Below, one piece after another: positions 8,497 through 16,349 of a stretch of DNA of 64,000 nucleotides (the stretch's first letter is position 1; each line of letters opens with the position of its first letter). The position numbers were made by a program, and so were the translations under genes. Below the pieces are notes generated by a model. That model was given only the letters and a program-made list of their open reading frames with translations. It searched no databases and was not told where the DNA came from. This stretch comes from Bog-473 sp963707835 (lineage in GTDB: Bacteria > Actinomycetota > Acidimicrobiia > Acidimicrobiales > RAAP-2), in assembly GCA_963707835.1 (NCBI GenBank), contig CAVPRI010000001.1, forward strand, positions 930,001-994,000. The letters run 5' to 3'.

Positions 8497-8536
8497 TAGG
8501 ATGCCCGAGTCGGCGCCGGGGACAGTCCCGGGACTG
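8497..8536 (+). promoter_or_regulatory. probable promoter and operator of the molybdenum-hydroxylase genes
   Basis: TAGGAT at 8497-8502 is a good actinobacterial -10 box. About 20 nt downstream lies a perfect 14-bp palindrome, CAGTCCCGGGACTG (8523-8536), placed where a bound repressor would block early elongation. No convincing -35 is seen. The binding protein is unknown. Confidence 0.45.
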
Positions 8537-8560
8537 CACGTACCAGATGGAGGGGCTGAG

Positions 8561-8596
8561 ATGACCAGACTTCCGGGACAGGGAACGGCACCGTGA
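8561..8596 (+). CDS. 11-residue leader peptide upstream of the FAD subunit
   Basis: ATG at 8561 opens MTRLPGQGTAP, and its TGA (8594-8596) overlaps the GTG start of the FAD subunit. GGAGGGG at 8549-8555 is well spaced for this ATG, whereas the GTG at 8593 has only a weak site of its own. The arrangement suggests translational coupling by a short upstream frame. The peptide has no recognisable sequence-specific function. Chance occurrence is possible. Confidence 0.4.
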   Translation: MTRLPGQGTAP

Positions 8597-9466
8597 AGCC
8601 GTCGGCGTTCGACTATCACCGCCCGACCACGGTCGACGAGGCCACCTCGTTGCTGTCCGAGCTCGGTGACGGCGCCAAGGTGCTCTCGGGCGGGCAGAGC
8701 CTCATCCCCATGCTCTCGCTCCGCCTGGCTCACTTCGACGACCTGGTCGACGTGCTGCGCGTGCCCGGGCTCTCGGGTGTCCGGCGTGAAGGGGATGCCG
8801 TGGTCGTCGGCGCGGCGACCGTCGACGCCGCGGTGCAGGACCACCCCGACGTCGTCGCCGGGGCGCCGCTCGTGGCCAAGGTGACACCGCTCATCGGCCA
8901 CTTCCAGATCCGCAACCGGGGAACAGTCGGCGGGTCGATCGCGCACGCCGACCCCTCGGCGGAGTACCCCGCAGTGGCGCTCACCCTCGACGCCGAGATG
9001 GAGGCCGTCTCCGTGCGGGGCAGCCGGCGGATACCGGCGAGCGAGTTCTTCCTGGGGTTCTGGACGACCGCGCTCGAGCCCGACGAGCTGCTGGCGGGCG
9101 TGCGCTTCCCGGCCTGGGGCGCACGGAGCGGGTTCGGCGTCGCGCGAGTTCGCTCGTCGTCACGGGGACTTCGCCATCGCCGGAGCGCTGGTCGGGGTGC
9201 AGCTCGACGAGGCCGACCGGGTGGCACGGTGCAGCATCGGGCTGTTGGGGATGGGATCGACCCCCCTGCGCGCCCGGGCTGCCGAGGGCGAGGTGCTGGG
9301 CCAGTCGGCCGACCTCGCCGCGGAAGAGCTCGGCCGGCTGGCCGTGGCGGATCTCGAGGACGTGCCCTCCGACCTGCATGGCTCGTCGGCCTACCGCACG
9401 CGGGTCGGTGCGGCGATGGTGGAACGGGCATGGAAGGACGCGATCAAGGAGGCACGTGGTGGCTGA
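8593..9466 (+). CDS. molybdenum hydroxylase FAD-binding subunit, CoxM/XdhB-like (frameshifted)
   Basis: FAD-binding medium subunit of a xanthine-dehydrogenase/CO-dehydrogenase family hydroxylase, passing electrons from the 2Fe-2S subunit to the acceptor. Seen: GGQS (33-36) and TVGGS (111-115), the two FAD pyrophosphate-binding motifs, then in another frame the C-terminal CoxM domain ending at 9466. Dropping one G of the GGG at 9130-9132 joins the frames and yields REFARRHGDFAIAG, a family hallmark, giving about 290 residues. The GTG start overlaps a short leader frame. The 3' end overlaps the 2Fe-2S subunit start by 8 nt. No catalytic CoxL/XdhA gene is adjacent. Confidence 0.85.
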
Positions 9467-9971
9467 AGCGGTGGTTCGGACGGTCGTCAATGGTGTACCG
9501 CGTCAGGCGGTCGTCGAGCCGCGGCTGACGCTGGCCGACTTCCTGCGGGAGGAATGTGGGCTCACGGGCACCCACCTCGGCTGCGAGCACGGCGTATGCG
9601 GCGCCTGCACGGTGCTGGTCGACGGCGCCGCCGTCCGCTCCTGCCTGATGTTCGCCGTGCAGGCGGAGGACTGCGAGGTCACCACCGTCGAGGCGCTCGG
9701 CGACCGGGAGGGCGGGCTCAATCACGTCCAGGAGGCCTTCCGCGAGGCCCACGGCCTTCAGTGCGGCTTCTGCACGCCGGGCTTCGTGGTCTCGGTCACC
9801 GCGTTCCTGCGCGACAACCCCGACCCGACGGACGAGGAGATCCGCGACGCCCTGTCCGGGAACCTCTGTCGCTGCACGGGGTACCAGGGCATCATCAAGG
9901 CTGTGCGGCTGGCTGCCGAGGCCGGACTGACCGATGACGACGCCCCGGCCCCCGTGGCGTCGGCCTCCTGA
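9459..9971 (+). CDS. molybdenum hydroxylase 2Fe-2S subunit, CoxS/XdhA-small-like
   Basis: 170-residue iron-sulfur subunit with two [2Fe-2S] clusters. The plant-ferredoxin-type cluster is bound by Cys42, Cys47, Cys50 and Cys62; the second, helical-bundle cluster by Cys102, Cys105 (QCGFCTPG) and Cys137, Cys139 (CRC). All eight ligands are present. AAGGAGG at 9446-9452 is 6 nt before the GTG at 9459, which decides this start over GTG 9456. It shuttles electrons from a molybdopterin centre to the FAD subunit encoded just upstream. The large subunit expected next is missing; instead a convergent ligase gene follows. Confidence 0.93.
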   Translation: MAEAVVRTVVNGVPRQAVVEPRLTLADFLREECGLTGTHLGCEHGVCGACTVLVDGAAVRSCLMFAVQAEDCEVTTVEALGDREGGLNHVQEAFREAHGLQCGFCTPGFVVSVTAFLRDNPDPTDEEIRDALSGNLCRCTGYQGIIKAVRLAAEAGLTDDDAPAPVASAS

Positions 9972-9990
9972 GGGGCGCCCCTGAGCGATC

Positions 9991-11598
9991 TCAGCCGGGA
10001 TCGTCGGCCAGGAGCTGGGCCAGTCGCGGCCGGCTGATCTTCCCCGATGGCAGCCACGGCGCATCGTCGTAGGGCACGACCTTGATCCGACGGGGCACCT
10101 TGTAGCTCGACAGCTCCTGGCGGAGCTCTCCGGCAAGGGACTGCGCGTCGAGGTCGGCGCCCGGCTCGGGGCAGACCAGGCAGGCCACCAGCTGACCCCG
10201 TTCCTCGTCGGGCAGGCCGATCACGAACGCCGCCTTCACCCCGGGCAGGGACTCGACGGCCAGCTCGACCTCCCGCGGGGCCACGTTCGCCCCGCCGGTC
10301 TTGATCATCTCGGTCAGCCGCCCGGTGTAGAAGAGGTAACGGCCGCGGAAGAACCCCTTGTCGCCCGTGTGGTACCAGCCGTCGCGGTCGAAGGTCTCGG
10401 CGCGCTCCTTCTTGTAGAGGCCGGCCAAGAGCGAGGGGCCGCGCACGAGGATCTCGCCCTCGACTCCCTCGGGCTCGTCGGTCGAACGGGTCTCGAGGTC
10501 CACGATCCGGTGCTCGAAACCAGGCACAGCCGGCCCGAACGAACCCCGGAGGTGCTCGGGCAGCGGTTGTGCGTTCTCCTGCGCCGAGGTGGCGGTGTGC
10601 GGTCCGCAGGTCTCGGACATCCCGAGCGAGTTGTGCCTGCGGGTGGGATCGCCGCCGGCGGCGTCCAGTGCCGCCAGGCCGCTCAGGTCCCGGCCGGCCA
10701 GGGCCGGGTCGGCGGACAGGCGATCGAGCAGCGTCCACCCCGACAGCCGCGTCGCCCGCTCGCGCTCGATCAGGTCGACCATGGCCGGCCCGTCCATGCG
10801 GTCGATGGTGAGCACGGCGCCGCCCGCGTGCATATGGGTCAGGAGCGAGACCGTGAGGCCGCCCACCCAGAAGAAGGGCATGTTGGTGAAGGTCCGGACA
10901 TCCTCGGTGAACCCGTAGAGCTGGGCCAGGGTCCAGGCCTGCCGGACCTGGGCGCCGTGGGTGTGGACCACGGCTTTGGGGTCGGCGGTCGCACCCGAGG
11001 TGTGGATCATCACCATCAGGTCCGACGGGGTCACCTCGGTCTCGACCTGGCGCACCAGCGCGTCGTCGGTGGCCTGGCTGGTGAGCTGGTCCAGTGCCGG
11101 CACCGGTGTGGCCCACGGGGCGGTGGCGTCCCCGACCAGCCAGATGCGGCGGAGGTAGGGCGCCTCGGTGAGGCACAGGTCCTGGTCAGCCGCCTCTCCG
11201 AGCTCCTCCCACGCTGCCGCCAGGAGCTGCTCGGTGTCGTGCCCGGCGATGGAGCGCGTGGCCAGCAGCGTGTCCAGGTCGGCGTGGCGGACCGCCCGCC
11301 GGAGCTCGGGACCGCGTGCGAAGGTGCTCAACAGGACGGCGAGCGCGCCGATTCGGGTCACGGCCAGGAGAGCCACGACGAAATCGGGCCCCTGTGGGAA
11401 CAGCAGCCCCACCCGCGTGCCCTTGCCGATCCCGGCGCGGAGCAGCCGCGCCGCGAGGTGGCGGGACTGCTCCTCGGCCGCGGCGAAGCTGAGCCGCTGC
11501 TCGAGCGTGACCACGTAGTCGCGCCGGCCGAAGCTCGCCGCCGCCCGCGCCATCAGGTTGGGGATCGTGGGGGGATAGGCGAGCGGGGTGGTGCTCAT
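9991..11598 (-). CDS. acyl-CoA synthetase / AMP-dependent ligase
   Basis: 535-residue ANL ligase that activates a carboxylic acid as acyl-AMP and then acyl-CoA. Seen: a variant P-loop HTSGATADPKAV, the DGWYHTGD segment, the hinge GRLTEMIKTGG and an intact A10 lysine in PSGKISR. The ATG at 11598 overlaps the coxG stop (ATGA), so it is the last gene of the coxD-coxE-coxG unit and likely tied to the same enzyme system, perhaps activating the substrate or product of the hydroxylase. Substrate unknown; the altered P-loop (SGAT for SGTT) is mild. Confidence 0.9.
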   Translation of the reverse strand: MSTTPLAYPPTIPNLMARAAASFGRRDYVVTLEQRLSFAAAEEQSRHLAARLLRAGIGKGTRVGLLFPQGPDFVVALLAVTRIGALAVLLSTFARGPELRRAVRHADLDTLLATRSIAGHDTEQLLAAAWEELGEAADQDLCLTEAPYLRRIWLVGDATAPWATPVPALDQLTSQATDDALVRQVETEVTPSDLMVMIHTSGATADPKAVVHTHGAQVRQAWTLAQLYGFTEDVRTFTNMPFFWVGGLTVSLLTHMHAGGAVLTIDRMDGPAMVDLIERERATRLSGWTLLDRLSADPALAGRDLSGLAALDAAGGDPTRRHNSLGMSETCGPHTATSAQENAQPLPEHLRGSFGPAVPGFEHRIVDLETRSTDEPEGVEGEILVRGPSLLAGLYKKERAETFDRDGWYHTGDKGFFRGRYLFYTGRLTEMIKTGGANVAPREVELAVESLPGVKAAFVIGLPDEERGQLVACLVCPEPGADLDAQSLAGELRQELSSYKVPRRIKVVPYDDAPWLPSGKISRPRLAQLLADDPG

Positions 11599-12269
11599 GC
11601 GGTCGAGCAGCGGCGGCGCGAGCGGCGGAGCAGCCTGACCAGGATCAGCACCACGACCACGGCTCCGATGAGCGGGATGATGCGCTTGGTCACCGGTGCC
11701 CCGGCCACGGCGAGGATGTCGACGGGCTCGCTGGGCGCCGAGACCACCGGCCGGGCTGCCCCCGGGGCTCCGGTCGCCGCGGTCTCGACCGCGCCTTCCG
11801 ACGCAGCGGTGGCCGGAGCCGGAGGAGGACCCACCACGGTCTGTTCGAGGTTCTGGGCGAACTGCCCGAGGAGCTTGGTCGAGACGTCGGCCAGGACGCC
11901 GCGCCCGAACTGCGCCACCTTCCCGGTGATCTGGAGGTCAGTGCTCACCGAGACCTTCGTCCGGTCGCCCAGCGACTCGAGCTCGGCCGTGATGGTGGCC
12001 TTGGCGTTGCCCTGGCCGCGCGCCTCGCGACCCTCGGCCTGGAGGACGGCCCGGTGGGTGCTGTCGTCCTTCTCCACGAAGTGGGCGGTCCCACGGAATT
12101 CGGCCGTGATGGGCCCAAGCTTCACCTTGACGGCACCGCGGTACTCGTCACCTTCGACCTCACGCAACTCGGCACCGGGCATGCACGGCGCGATCCGCTC
12201 GATGTCGGTCAGGATCTCCCACGCCTCGCTCAGCGGGACGCTGACCTCGAACTCGTTGCTCAACTCCAT
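11595..12269 (-). CDS. coxG: CoxG-like SRPBCC protein with C-terminal membrane anchor
   Basis: 224 residues. The N-terminal ~150 residues are the CO-dehydrogenase subunit G (SRPBCC/START-like) domain, with the family phrases CMPGAE and GKVAQFGRG. An Ala/Pro/Thr-rich linker follows, then a single hydrophobic segment near 195-213 and an RRSRRR tail, so it is probably membrane anchored by its C-terminus. CoxG proteins help attach molybdenum hydroxylases to the membrane or mature them. Start ATG 12269, between coxE upstream and the ligase it overlaps. Confidence 0.9.
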   Translation of the reverse strand: MELSNEFEVSVPLSEAWEILTDIERIAPCMPGAELREVEGDEYRGAVKVKLGPITAEFRGTAHFVEKDDSTHRAVLQAEGREARGQGNAKATITAELESLGDRTKVSVSTDLQITGKVAQFGRGVLADVSTKLLGQFAQNLEQTVVGPPPAPATAASEGAVETAATGAPGAARPVVSAPSEPVDILAVAGAPVTKRIIPLIGAVVVVLILVRLLRRSRRRCSTA

Positions 12270-12303
12270 CGGTGTGTTCCTTTCTCGTCGCGAAACATGG
12301 ACC

Positions 12304-13419
12304 TCAGGCCGCCATGACCTCGGAGAGGTGCTCGAGGGAGGACAGCGAGTGTCCCTCGAGGAATTTGTCGACGTAGGGAAGCGCGGCGGCCATGCCGCGG
12401 GCCAGCGGGGCATACCCCGGAGCGGCCTTCAGCGGGTTCACCCAGATCACGTGGTGCGCCACGCCGTCGAGCCGAGCCATCTGCTCTTCGATCTGCCCGG
12501 GATCACCCCGGTCCCAGCCGTCGGAGAAGATGACGACCACCGCGCCCCGCGCCATGCCGGCGATGGCGAAGTGGTCGTTGAAGCGTCGCAGAGCCTCGCC
12601 CAGGCGGGTACCACCGGAGAAGTCCTCGACGGCACTCGCCGCCTGCCCGACCGCGTCGTCTGGATCGTGGGGGGCCAGGGCGCGGGTCACCCTGGTGAGC
12701 CTGGTACCCAGTGTGAACACCTCGATGCGTCGTCGCGCCGAGACGGCCGCGTGGGCGAAGAGGAGGAAGGCCCGGCTATAGGGGTCCATGGAGCCGCTGA
12801 CGTCAACGAGCAGCACGACAGAGCGTTCCTTCACGCTCGGCCCGGAGCGATGGAGCCGGAGGGTCTCGCCACCGAGGGGGAGAGAGGCTCGCACCGTCTT
12901 GCGCAGGTCGGGACGACCGCGCCCACGACGCGTCGGCGTCGCACGCCGGGAGCGACGCCGGGGGGCCAAGAAGAGCATCGAGTGCATGAGGCGTTCGATC
13001 TCCCTGAGCTCGTCGTCGCTGCACGAGGCGAAGTCCTTGGAGCGCAGCACCTCGAGCGCGCTGTACCGCACGACATGCGTCCTGGCGTCGGCACCCTCCT
13101 CGTCGGGACCGGGCATCCCCACCGGCGTGCCGTCCGCAGCATCGTCGCCGCCCTGAGCGGTTGCGGGAGGTGGTGAGGCGGCCACACTCTCGGAGGTGAC
13201 CTGGCCGAAGTAGTCGTTGAAGACGGCGGCATAGGCGGCAGAGTCCTCCGGGCGGTGGACGAAGCAGCAGTGTCCGGCCCAGTAGACCGACGCGGGAGAG
13301 GCGATGCCGACCTCGGCGAGGGACTGCGCGAAGCCGCGGACCGAGGAGAGCGGCGCTTCGAGGCCGCCTGCTCTCAGCGCCCCGCCGAATCCGGCGGCCA
13401 CCTCGGCGAGGGTGGCCAT
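12304..13419 (-). CDS. coxE: CoxE-like von Willebrand factor A domain protein
   Basis: 371 residues. The C-terminal half is a VWA domain with a complete MIDAS: DVSGSM (206-211), T271 in SGGTR, and SDGWD (299-303). The middle holds an Arg-rich linker (about 154-170). In CO dehydrogenase systems CoxE works with the MoxR ATPase CoxD to mature the CuSMo active site; here the same pair presumably matures a molybdenum hydroxylase. ATG 13419 starts one base after the coxD stop. It is followed 34 nt later by coxG. Confidence 0.9.
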   Translation of the reverse strand: MATLAEVAAGFGGALRAGGLEAPLSSVRGFAQSLAEVGIASPASVYWAGHCCFVHRPEDSAAYAAVFNDYFGQVTSESVAASPPPATAQGGDDAADGTPVGMPGPDEEGADARTHVVRYSALEVLRSKDFASCSDDELREIERLMHSMLFLAPRRRSRRATPTRRGRGRPDLRKTVRASLPLGGETLRLHRSGPSVKERSVVLLVDVSGSMDPYSRAFLLFAHAAVSARRRIEVFTLGTRLTRVTRALAPHDPDDAVGQAASAVEDFSGGTRLGEALRRFNDHFAIAGMARGAVVVIFSDGWDRGDPGQIEEQMARLDGVAHHVIWVNPLKAAPGYAPLARGMAAALPYVDKFLEGHSLSSLEHLSEVMAA

Positions 13420-13420
13420 G

Positions 13421-14419
13421 TCAGCCCCCGTGGCCGATCGCGGCGTCGAGGATCGAGGAAATCCCGCCCTCGCGCACTCGCTCGGCGTCCTCGCGGTACT
13501 TGAGGACCGTGCCGAGGGTCTGGCGCGTCGACTCCTCGTCGAGCCGGCGCACTCCGAGTGCGTCGAGCGCGGCGGCCCAGTCGATCGTCTCGGCCACGCC
13601 GGGAACCTTGTACAGCCCCATGTTGCGCATCGCCGCCGACGCCGACGCCAGCTGGTTGGCCAACGACCGGTCGACACCGGGGACCTTGAGCTCGAGGATG
13701 GCCACCTCGCGGTCGATACTCGGGTGCTCGACCCAGTGGTAGAGACAGCGCCGCTTGAGCGCGTCATGGACGTCCCGGGTCCGGTTCGAGGTGATGACCA
13801 CCACCGGCGGGCGCGATGTCGAGAACGTGCCGATCTCGGGAACCGTGACGGAGTAGTCCGACAGGATTTCGAGCAGCAGAGCCTCGAACTCGTCGTCGGC
13901 CCGGTCCACCTCGTCGATCAGCAGCACGGGCGCCGCGTCCGCCGTCGCCGCATCCGCGATGGCGCGCAGGAGCGGTCGCCTGACGAGGAATCGCTCGGAG
14001 AACAGCTCGTCCTCGAGCGCACGTTCCGAGATCGATCCGGCGCGTGAGACCTCGGAGGCACGGAGATGCAGAAGCTGGCGGGCGTAGTCCCACTCGTAGA
14101 TCGCCTGGGCCACGTCGATGCCGTCGTAGCACTGCAGTCGCAGAAGCTCGCCCCCGGTCCAGCGGGCCAGCACCTTGGCGACCTCCGTCTTGCCGACCCC
14201 AGCCTCCCCTTCGAGGAAGAGGGGCCGCTGCATCCGCAGGGCCAGGAAGATGACCGTGGCCAACGCCTCGTCCGCCAAGTACCCGTGGCGCTCGAGTGCC
14301 ACGGCGACGTCCCGGGGAGTGCCGGCGCGGCCCGGTGGCGTCCGGCCCTGCGGCGCGGGGTCCTCCGGCATCGGTGCCGCGGGCGCGTGCCCGGCATCAG
14401 CACTGTCGAAGAAGGTCAC
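13421..14419 (-). CDS. coxD: MoxR-family AAA+ ATPase, CoxD-like
   Basis: 332-residue AAA+ chaperone. Seen: Walker A GEAGVGKTE (71-79), Walker B VLLIDEVDRAD (about 165-175), sensor-1 ITSNRTRD and the MoxR lid domain. GTG 14419 is chosen because similarity begins shortly after it; the frame is open far upstream without support. It pairs with the adjacent VWA protein CoxE as in CO dehydrogenase maturation. It heads the coxD-coxE-coxG-ligase unit and is divergent from moaC across 133 bp. Its target enzyme is not encoded nearby. Confidence 0.92.
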   Translation of the reverse strand: MTFFDSADAGHAPAAPMPEDPAPQGRTPPGRAGTPRDVAVALERHGYLADEALATVIFLALRMQRPLFLEGEAGVGKTEVAKVLARWTGGELLRLQCYDGIDVAQAIYEWDYARQLLHLRASEVSRAGSISERALEDELFSERFLVRRPLLRAIADAATADAAPVLLIDEVDRADDEFEALLLEILSDYSVTVPEIGTFSTSRPPVVVITSNRTRDVHDALKRRCLYHWVEHPSIDREVAILELKVPGVDRSLANQLASASAAMRNMGLYKVPGVAETIDWAAALDALGVRRLDEESTRQTLGTVLKYREDAERVREGGISSILDAAIGHGG

Positions 14420-14552
14420 GTGTCCACCCTTGGCTCGAGATCCGGCACCCCATGGCGATCCAGCTGAACTCAATACTCGCGTACCGCCGAGCCGGGGAGC
14501 GAAGCGACGGTCGGGCGGGCCCGGCCCTGCGCCGCCCGGGTATATTCCGGCT

Positions 14553-15038
14553 ATGCCGGGGCTCACCCACCTCGACGAACACGGGCGGGCCAGGATGGTC
14601 GACGTCACCGGCAAGCCGGTCACGTTGCGGCGGGCCACGGCGCGCTGCGTGATCCACACGACGGCCGACCTGGGGAGGTTGCTGGCCGACGAGGAGCGAG
14701 CAGTCGTACGGGTGGCCGAGCTGGCCGGACGCTACGCCGCCAAACGGACGTCCGACCTGATCCCGCTGTGCCACCCCCTGCCGCTCGACGCCGTCTCGGT
14801 GCACGTCGAGTGGCGGTCCGGCACCCTGATGGTCGAGGCGGTCACCCAGGTGGTGGCCCGCACGGGGGTGGAAATGGAGGCGCTGACGGCCTGTGCGGGT
14901 GCCGGCCTCTCGATCCTGGCCGAGCTCCTCACCGAGGACCCGGCGGCACGCCTCGAGGATCTGGCCGTGTGGCGCAAGTCGGGCGGGCGTTCCGGCGACT
15001 GGGGCCGAGATCCCGCCCTCGCCACCCGTCGCCGCTGA
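14553..15038 (+). CDS. moaC: cyclic pyranopterin monophosphate synthase MoaC, atypical
   Basis: 161 residues; MoaC converts the MoaA product to cPMP in molybdenum-cofactor synthesis. Seen: AAKRTSDLIPLCHPL with K64 and H74 (family catalytic positions), GVEMEALTA (105-113) and the C-terminal KSGG. The usual YDMCK helix, which supplies the catalytic Asp and second Lys (D128/K131 in E. coli), reads AELLT here, so both residues are missing. Activity is therefore doubtful unless another moaC exists. ATG 14553 gives the normal length. It is the only cofactor gene besides moaD on the plus strand. Confidence 0.88.
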   Translation: MPGLTHLDEHGRARMVDVTGKPVTLRRATARCVIHTTADLGRLLADEERAVVRVAELAGRYAAKRTSDLIPLCHPLPLDAVSVHVEWRSGTLMVEAVTQVVARTGVEMEALTACAGAGLSILAELLTEDPAARLEDLAVWRKSGGRSGDWGRDPALATRRR

Positions 15039-15079
15039 CGGTTCCTGTGGCTGGCGGCGCCGCCGGGGCTTCCGGTTGG

Positions 15080-15487
15080 TCAGCGCCCGCGTTCCCGCCG
15101 CATCTCGATCACGACGTTGGTGGCCTTCACGGTGGCCACGGCAACCACCCCGGGGGCCAGGCCCAGTTCGTCGGCCGCCTCGCTGCTCATCAACGACACC
15201 ACGCGGTACGGCCCGCAGACCATGTCGACCTGGGCCATCACCGTGTCGCGCTTGACCTGGGTGACCAGGCCCACCAGGCGGTTCCTGGCCGAGGTCGAAC
15301 CGATGGCGTCCTGGCCCGGCGCCGTGGCCAGCGACTGAGCCAGGCGGGCCAGCTCCACCCCGTCGACGATGCGGCGACCGCCGGCGGTCTTCGTGGCCGC
15401 CAGCTTCCCCGAGTCGATCCAGCGGCGCAGGGTGTCGGTGCTCACGCCGAGCAGCTCCGCCGCTTCCCCGATCTGGAAGGTGGCCAC
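15080..15487 (-). CDS. HTH plus TOBE domain molybdenum-responsive protein
   Basis: 135 residues from GTG 15487. Residues 1-50 form a MerR/excisionase-type helix-turn-helix (IGEAAELLGVSTDTLRRWI); residues 67-132 form a single TOBE/Mop-like domain (NRLVGLVTQVKRDTVMAQV), which binds molybdate or molybdopterin in related proteins. This architecture fits a small molybdate-responsive regulator, functionally like ModE though with a different DNA-binding domain. It sits among cofactor genes and is convergent with moaC. Targets are not known. Confidence 0.8.
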   Translation of the reverse strand: MATFQIGEAAELLGVSTDTLRRWIDSGKLAATKTAGGRRIVDGVELARLAQSLATAPGQDAIGSTSARNRLVGLVTQVKRDTVMAQVDMVCGPYRVVSLMSSEAADELGLAPGVVAVATVKATNVVIEMRRERGR

Positions 15488-15588
15488 GGCGGCACGGTAA
15501 CACGGGGGACATGGCGACGGTCGGCCTGCATAACATCGGTGTCCGTGCCATCCTTTCAGCGTCGACGAGGTGGGGCAGGCGGGTCCAC

Positions 15589-15825
15589 GTGACGGTCCTG
15601 CGGCTCTTCGGTCCCGCCCGGGAGGCGGCGGGCACGGCATCGGACGAGGCGCATGGCGCCACCGTCCGCCAGGCACTCGACCATGCGGTGGCGATCTACG
15701 GAGAGCGATTCGAAGAGGTGCTGGCCACCAGTCGTGTCTGGCTCAACGGTGAGGAGGTCGCACCAGACACGCCGCTCGGTACCGCGGACGAGCTCGCGGT
15801 GCTGCCCCCCGTCTCGGGGGGCTGA
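15589..15825 (+). CDS. moaD: molybdopterin synthase sulfur-carrier subunit MoaD
   Basis: 78-residue ubiquitin-like sulfur carrier. It ends in the required Gly-Gly (PPVSGG), which is thiocarboxylated and donates sulfur to cPMP within the MoaD-MoaE synthase. GTG 15589 is chosen because VTVLRLFGPARE is the usual MoaD N-terminus; the open frame upstream has no family similarity. The last codons fold as a perfect 6-bp GC hairpin (15805-15821), forced mostly by the PPVSGG codons. It converges on mogA, 22 nt away. Confidence 0.9.
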   Translation: MTVLRLFGPAREAAGTASDEAHGATVRQALDHAVAIYGERFEEVLATSRVWLNGEEVAPDTPLGTADELAVLPPVSGG

Positions 15826-15847
15826 GGCCCCCGGCGGGACTGCCGGC

Positions 15848-16348
15848 TCAGTGGGGTCGCCGGCCGGCGAGAAGGTCCAGTGCGTGGGGGACGACGCCCA
15901 GCACGGCCTCCAGGGTCTCGATCGCGCCGGTGGGGGACCCGGGAGCGTTCAGCACCAGGCACGATCCAATGGTCCCGGCCCGTCCCCGCGAGAGCGCACC
16001 GAGAGGGCTCACGGCGCGAGACGCCTCGGCCAGTCCGGGTGCCTCCCTCTCGAGCACCAGCGCGGTGGCCTCGGGCGTCAGGTCGCTGGGGGCGAACCCG
16101 GTCCCCCCGGTGGTGACGAGCAGGCCGCTGAACCCTCGTGCCATGTCCGCGATGGCGGTGGACACGGTCTCGACACCGTCACGTGTGACCCTCCGCTCGA
16201 CCACCATGAATCCCGCCGTGTTCAGCCGCTCGGTGAGAGCCTCCCCCGATCGGTCCTCCCGAGTGCCGCCGTGCACCGAGGTCGAGACCGTGAGGACCTT
16301 GGCCTGTGGTCTCGCCGTTCCCCCACCGCCCTCACCAGGTGCGGGCAC
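15848..16348 (-). CDS. mogA: molybdopterin adenylyltransferase (MogA/MoaB family)
   Basis: 166 residues; adenylates molybdopterin before molybdate insertion by MoeA. Seen: TTGGTG (79-84) followed by PSDLTPEAT, the MPT-binding signature, and a C-terminal PGSPTGAIE. GTG 16348 lies 1 nt after the moaA stop (16350-16352), so it is the last gene of the moaE-moeA-moaA-mogA unit. The first ~15 residues are Gly-rich and not conserved. MogA and MoaB cannot be separated by eye. Confidence 0.9.
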   Translation of the reverse strand: MPAPGEGGGGTARPQAKVLTVSTSVHGGTREDRSGEALTERLNTAGFMVVERRVTRDGVETVSTAIADMARGFSGLLVTTGGTGFAPSDLTPEATALVLEREAPGLAEASRAVSPLGALSRGRAGTIGSCLVLNAPGSPTGAIETLEAVLGVVPHALDLLAGRRPH

Positions 16349-16349
16349 G

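Noticed and set aside
9971..9994. AGGGGCGCCCCT followed by CTGAG-CGAT-CTCAG between convergent genes as a terminator
   Set aside because: The first has no loop and the second only a 5-bp stem; suggestive but not supportable.
15805..15821. CCCCCC-GTCTC-GGGGGG hairpin at the 3' end of moaD as a terminator
   Set aside because: The codons for the required C-terminal PPVSGG largely force this sequence, and the stop codon follows it.
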